A stretch of DNA of 64,000 nt, taken from Terriglobia bacterium. Its GTDB lineage: Bacteria > Acidobacteriota > Terriglobia > Terriglobales > Acidobacteriaceae. The notes beneath the pieces were generated by a model. That model was given only the letters and a program-made list of their open reading frames with translations. It ran no database searches and was not told the origin of the DNA. Each line of letters starts with the position of its first letter. Within the stretch, counting starts at the first letter, position 1. This document shows positions 61,816 through 64,000 of the stretch, one piece after another. The position numbers and the translations under genes are program-made. Where the stretch lies: contig JAVUPY010000059.1 in assembly GCA_032252755.1 (NCBI GenBank), positions 84,873 through 148,872 on the forward strand. The letters run 5' to 3'.

Positions 61816-62439
61816 ATGGGCGGGTACGGCAGCGGCAGACGTCGGCACAGCGAGCCAACGACCTCTGATTTTCTCCAGTTAGATATACGGGAATGGCAGA
61901 GGAAAGGAAGGCTTGTTGCGGGTCACTCGTTTTCGCTTTGGGGATGGGGTGGCGTAGCGGCTGCAAGAGCTAAGGTGCGTATTGAAACCGATTATGCTTC
62001 TTTGTGCTACGATCGCTATCGTTTTGAACGGGGATGGTTGGCCGAACAATTTGTGGTGCGACTTAACTGGACGCCCTGCAATTATGGCGGAGCACGCGCG
62101 TGGTTTCTCTGTCCAATAAGAAGCTGTGGACGCCGCGTGGCGATCCTCTACGCGGGTGCGACTCTCGCCTGCCGACGCTGCCACCAGCTCTCGTATCCCA
62201 GTCAGCAACAATCCCGAATGAAGCGAAGGTTGTATCGGTCGCAAGAGATCCGAATGAAGTTGGGTGGTTCTCCCAACATTACCCTACCTTTCCCAGAAAA
62301 GCCGACGGGGATGCACTGGCGCACCTACCAGCGGCTTAAGATTCAAGCGACACAATACGAGCAGGTATATTTGGGCAACACGATGGCCTTATTGGCCACA
62401 CTGAAAAGCACCCGCAGGAGAGCTCGAACGCCGGCTTGA
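61816..62439 (+). CDS. MGGYGSGR-family protein with zinc knuckle
   Basis: 207 residues beginning MGGYGSGRRRHSEPTTSDFL with GGGAGG five bases upstream. LDIREWQRKGRLVAGHSFSLWGWG precedes a body with CPIRSCGRRVAILYAGATLACRRCHQLSYPSQ, two Cys pairs that could bind zinc. This type is found in many bacteria near transposon/phage sequences (from recollection); its function is unknown. It is in the presumed island and has no partner. Confidence 0.8.
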   Translation: MGGYGSGRRRHSEPTTSDFLQLDIREWQRKGRLVAGHSFSLWGWGGVAAARAKVRIETDYASLCYDRYRFERGWLAEQFVVRLNWTPCNYGGARAWFLCPIRSCGRRVAILYAGATLACRRCHQLSYPSQQQSRMKRRLYRSQEIRMKLGGSPNITLPFPEKPTGMHWRTYQRLKIQATQYEQVYLGNTMALLATLKSTRRRARTPA

Positions 62440-62524
62440 ACGGGGAACCTAGTTCATCGTTCATGGCCCCGACCCCCGGTAAAGAATAGATGGAGCCAGA
62501 AACTCAGGCTGCCATCGGCCGTGC

Positions 62525-62926
62525 TTACGCAGTGGGAAATTGTCGTGGCTTCTCAGGAGCAGGAGCGCTCATCTGAGCCAGCAATTCTTGTGGGTGTATA
62601 GGCTTCGCCAAGCAGGTGAAGCTATAGCCTGACTGAGCCGCTTGCTCCAATAGGTCAGCAGTAGCGACGTTTCCCGAAATCAGGATCACCTGACAGCTTG
62701 GTACAAGCTGGCGGGTGGCAATAGCGATGTCAAGGCCGGTGCCCGCGTTCAGCACCACGTCGCTCACTAAGAAGTCGGGACGAAAGGTATTCAGGATGGT
62801 GAGGGCATCGTCGAGCGAGTAGCAAGCAACCGCATCGAATCCGTGCTGCTTCAGGACGAGAACCAACGTATCGGCGATGAGATGCTCATCGTCTACTACG
62901 AGGACGAAGGGACGAGTCTTTGGCAT
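62525..62926 (-). CDS. Single-domain response regulator
   Basis: 133 residues. LVVDDEHLIADTLVLVLKQHG (acidic pair), the phospho-acceptor Asp in DFLVSDVVLNAGTG, CQVILISGNVATADLL (Thr/Ser switch) and CLAKPIHPQELLAQM (Lys). All the receiver hallmarks are present; no output domain. The ATG at 62926 (MPKTRPFVLVVDDE) is right; the frame extends 14 codons upstream. An orphan: no histidine kinase in the window. It is divergent from a small protein at 62994. Confidence 0.9.
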   Translation of the reverse strand: MPKTRPFVLVVDDEHLIADTLVLVLKQHGFDAVACYSLDDALTILNTFRPDFLVSDVVLNAGTGLDIAIATRQLVPSCQVILISGNVATADLLEQAAQSGYSFTCLAKPIHPQELLAQMSAPAPEKPRQFPTA

Positions 62927-62993
62927 AGCGCGGCGACGGAGAGAGCCAAACTTACTATGTTGATGCACAAATCAGGAATACTGCTGCCCGCAA

Positions 62994-63212
62994 ATGATAG
63001 TGAACGACCGCGGGGTGATGCGTGTCGAACCCGCTGAACTGGTGAATGCTCCCGATGGTCTCTATGAATTGCGCTATGTCTTCGAAGGGCGTCCTGAGGC
63101 TAAGAGCGTTCGGATCGACCGCGGCGACATTTTGGGCAATTACCGAATACCGTTTTCATCGAATGTCAACGGTTCAGGCATCCCCGCGGCATATTCAGTT
63201 ACTCCAAACTAG
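62994..63212 (+). CDS. Small hypothetical protein
   Basis: 72 residues: MIVNDRGVMRVEPAELVN, GLYELRYVFEGRPEAKSVRID. No signal peptide or recognisable domain, beta-strand-rich. It is divergent from the response regulator with 67 bp between. Coding is plausible but not certain. Confidence 0.4.
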   Translation: MIVNDRGVMRVEPAELVNAPDGLYELRYVFEGRPEAKSVRIDRGDILGNYRIPFSSNVNGSGIPAAYSVTPN

Positions 63213-63242
63213 TGGGGACAGAAGTTGGGGACAGAAGTTGGG
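63213..63242 (+). repeat. Tandem GGGGACAGAAGTT repeat
   Basis: GGGGACAGAAGTT occurs twice in direct tandem (63214-63226, 63227-63239) and is followed by GGG. Sequences like this often flank small transposons, but no transposase is visible. Confidence 0.6.
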
Positions 63243-63437
63243 CCTTTTAAGCTCCGCGTCTTCGCTTGCGCTTTATGGCGTATCGAACGTTCTCGCGGGG
63301 CTTTTTCTTGCATGTGAGATAGGCGCTCTCGCCAGTAGGAATAGCGCCTTCTCTCAATCCAGGTGCCAAATTGGGATTTTGCTTACAATGCGCAACACTG
63401 CGCCTCTGTCGCGTCGCCGAGCAAGCGAAATTGTCAC

Positions 63438-63659
63438 CTATCCAGCCGTCCGCACCGACTTGGGACCCTTTTTCATCTTCAACCAGTTCATCTGTGAGCA
63501 TTCAAGTGTGTGAAGGAATTCCCGGCCAGTTAATTCTTCGATAGAGCTCCCGGTCCCGACCGTGGCGAAGCACTGCAGGCAAATGGAATCGAAGGTGCCA
63601 TCTCGGTTCTTGCGATAGGAAAAATCATCGCCGAATGGGAGTGTAGGCTTCGTGGTCAT
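63438..63659 (-). CDS. Small conserved Acidobacterial-type protein
   Basis: 73 residues: MTTKPTLPFGDDFSYRKNRD, GTFDSICLQCFATVGTGSS, FLHTLECSQ. The run RDGTFDSICLQCF with two nearby Cys and a later HTLEC looks like a zinc-binding or redox motif. I have seen this GTFDSIC type in small proteins of Acidobacteriota (recollection, not checked). GAGGCGG near the start. It is in the accessory right end. Confidence 0.65.
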   Translation of the reverse strand: MTTKPTLPFGDDFSYRKNRDGTFDSICLQCFATVGTGSSIEELTGREFLHTLECSQMNWLKMKKGPKSVRTAG

Positions 63660-63819
63660 GCGCGCCGCCTCAAGTTTCCCGAACTATATCACCGAATAGC
63701 TTGATGGGAAAAAGTCCGTCGGAAACCAGTCCTACTCCCAAAATGGGAAGGACGAGATGACATGTTTCAGCCACGCGATACCCAGGTTCTGGCTTAAGCA
63801 GACAATGAGTGACGTCTAA

Positions 63820-64000
63820 ACTGAACGCGCTTCGGTTGCAGCTATTGACGCTACTCCTCACACCGGTGCTCAGGATTTTTCGACCAAACTGACTGCCTCC
63901 GGCAGCCTTGCGTATGTCCTTGGCGCGGTTGACCCCACGCGCAATTCGGTTGGAATCGATATTTATGATGTCCAGCACGGCGGGCAACGCCGTGAGCGCA
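63820..64000 (+). other. Open frame running off the right edge
   Basis: From the stop at 63817-63819 to the window end the frame is open: TERASVAAIDATPHTGA, QDFSTKLTASGSLAYVLGAVD. It has no ATG/GTG/TTG start and may be a gene relic or the tail of a coding segment whose start lies in another frame. A minus-strand 105-codon frame at 63670-63987 overlaps it. Neither is secure. Confidence 0.25.

Noticed and set aside
63247..63501. 84-codon minus-strand frame
   Set aside because: Overlaps the better GTFDSIC gene and has no recognisable sequence.
63670..63987. 105-codon minus-strand frame at the right edge
   Set aside because: Competes with the plus-strand open frame and has no convincing features; left unassigned.
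1..64000. CRISPR array, insertion-sequence transposase, replication origin or rRNA
   Set aside because: No regularly spaced repeat array, transposase motif, DnaA-box cluster or rRNA sequence was found on reading through.

Overview
This is a GC-rich, densely coded chromosomal segment. It most resembles a soil member of the Acidobacteriota (Terriglobia, Koribacter-like). That placement is an inference from the style of the gene products: a YncE/phosphatase-type secreted protein, many short secreted NTF2-like proteins, a serine/threonine kinase with C-terminal PD40 repeats, a MerR-TPR fusion and dispersed intergenic repeats. There is no rRNA gene to confirm it. Almost all of the window reads as ordinary core genome, with two accessory stretches on the right.

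Layout from the left. 1-4.5 kb: a partial secreted beta-propeller gene, then a nucleoside-salvage operon (pyrimidine phosphorylase, CNT transporter, purine nucleoside phosphorylase, uridine kinase) on the minus strand. 4.8-9.2 kb: a secreted NTF2-like protein, a membrane-anchored sulfatase-fold protein and a site-2 protease with zinc ribbons. 9.8-12.4 kb: a frame-broken small gene, an NTF2-like membrane protein, an atypical SDR and a cupin. 12.6-15.9 kb: the lysine/diaminopimelate genes lysC-dapB-dapA. 16-21.3 kb: P450, pilT, an outer-membrane barrel, recX and a 3-methyladenine glycosylase. 21.5-31.2 kb: alaS, a CreD-like membrane protein, a lytic transglycosylase, an AMIN-amidase and secreted proteins.

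31.3-41.3 kb: a candidate small RNA, tRNA-Thr(CGU), a MerR-TPR regulator behind a perfect palindrome, acyl-CoA dehydrogenase, PilZ, an unrecognised 495-residue protein, a secreted glycosidase, a probable PPi-dependent phosphofructokinase, a STAS protein, an RNase HI with one altered catalytic residue, a gene-free interval with RNA-like structure, and a membrane protein with HEGGH. 41.4-45.1 kb: trehalose synthase, a glycosyltransferase and a mechanosensitive-channel-like protein, probably one osmoadaptation operon.

The most notable structure is 45.1-49.5 kb. A 3' fragment of tRNA-Arg and an intact tRNA-Arg(UCU) lie as direct repeats around a compact, translationally coupled three-gene minus-strand cassette: a small DPGSG membrane protein, a kinase-like plus methyltransferase fusion, and a membrane sulfatase-fold protein. 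It looks like an integrated cargo with no surviving integrase. Right of it are a YheT-type hydrolase, an FmdB zinc ribbon, a 5-oxoprolinase operon (pxpB-pxpC-MFS-pxpA), a PD40 serine/threonine kinase, glgC and a MgtC/DUF4010 membrane protein. At 60.85 kb a tRNA-His 3' fragment marks the probable left end of a second island, which runs off the right edge and holds small zinc-binding and orphan regulatory proteins.
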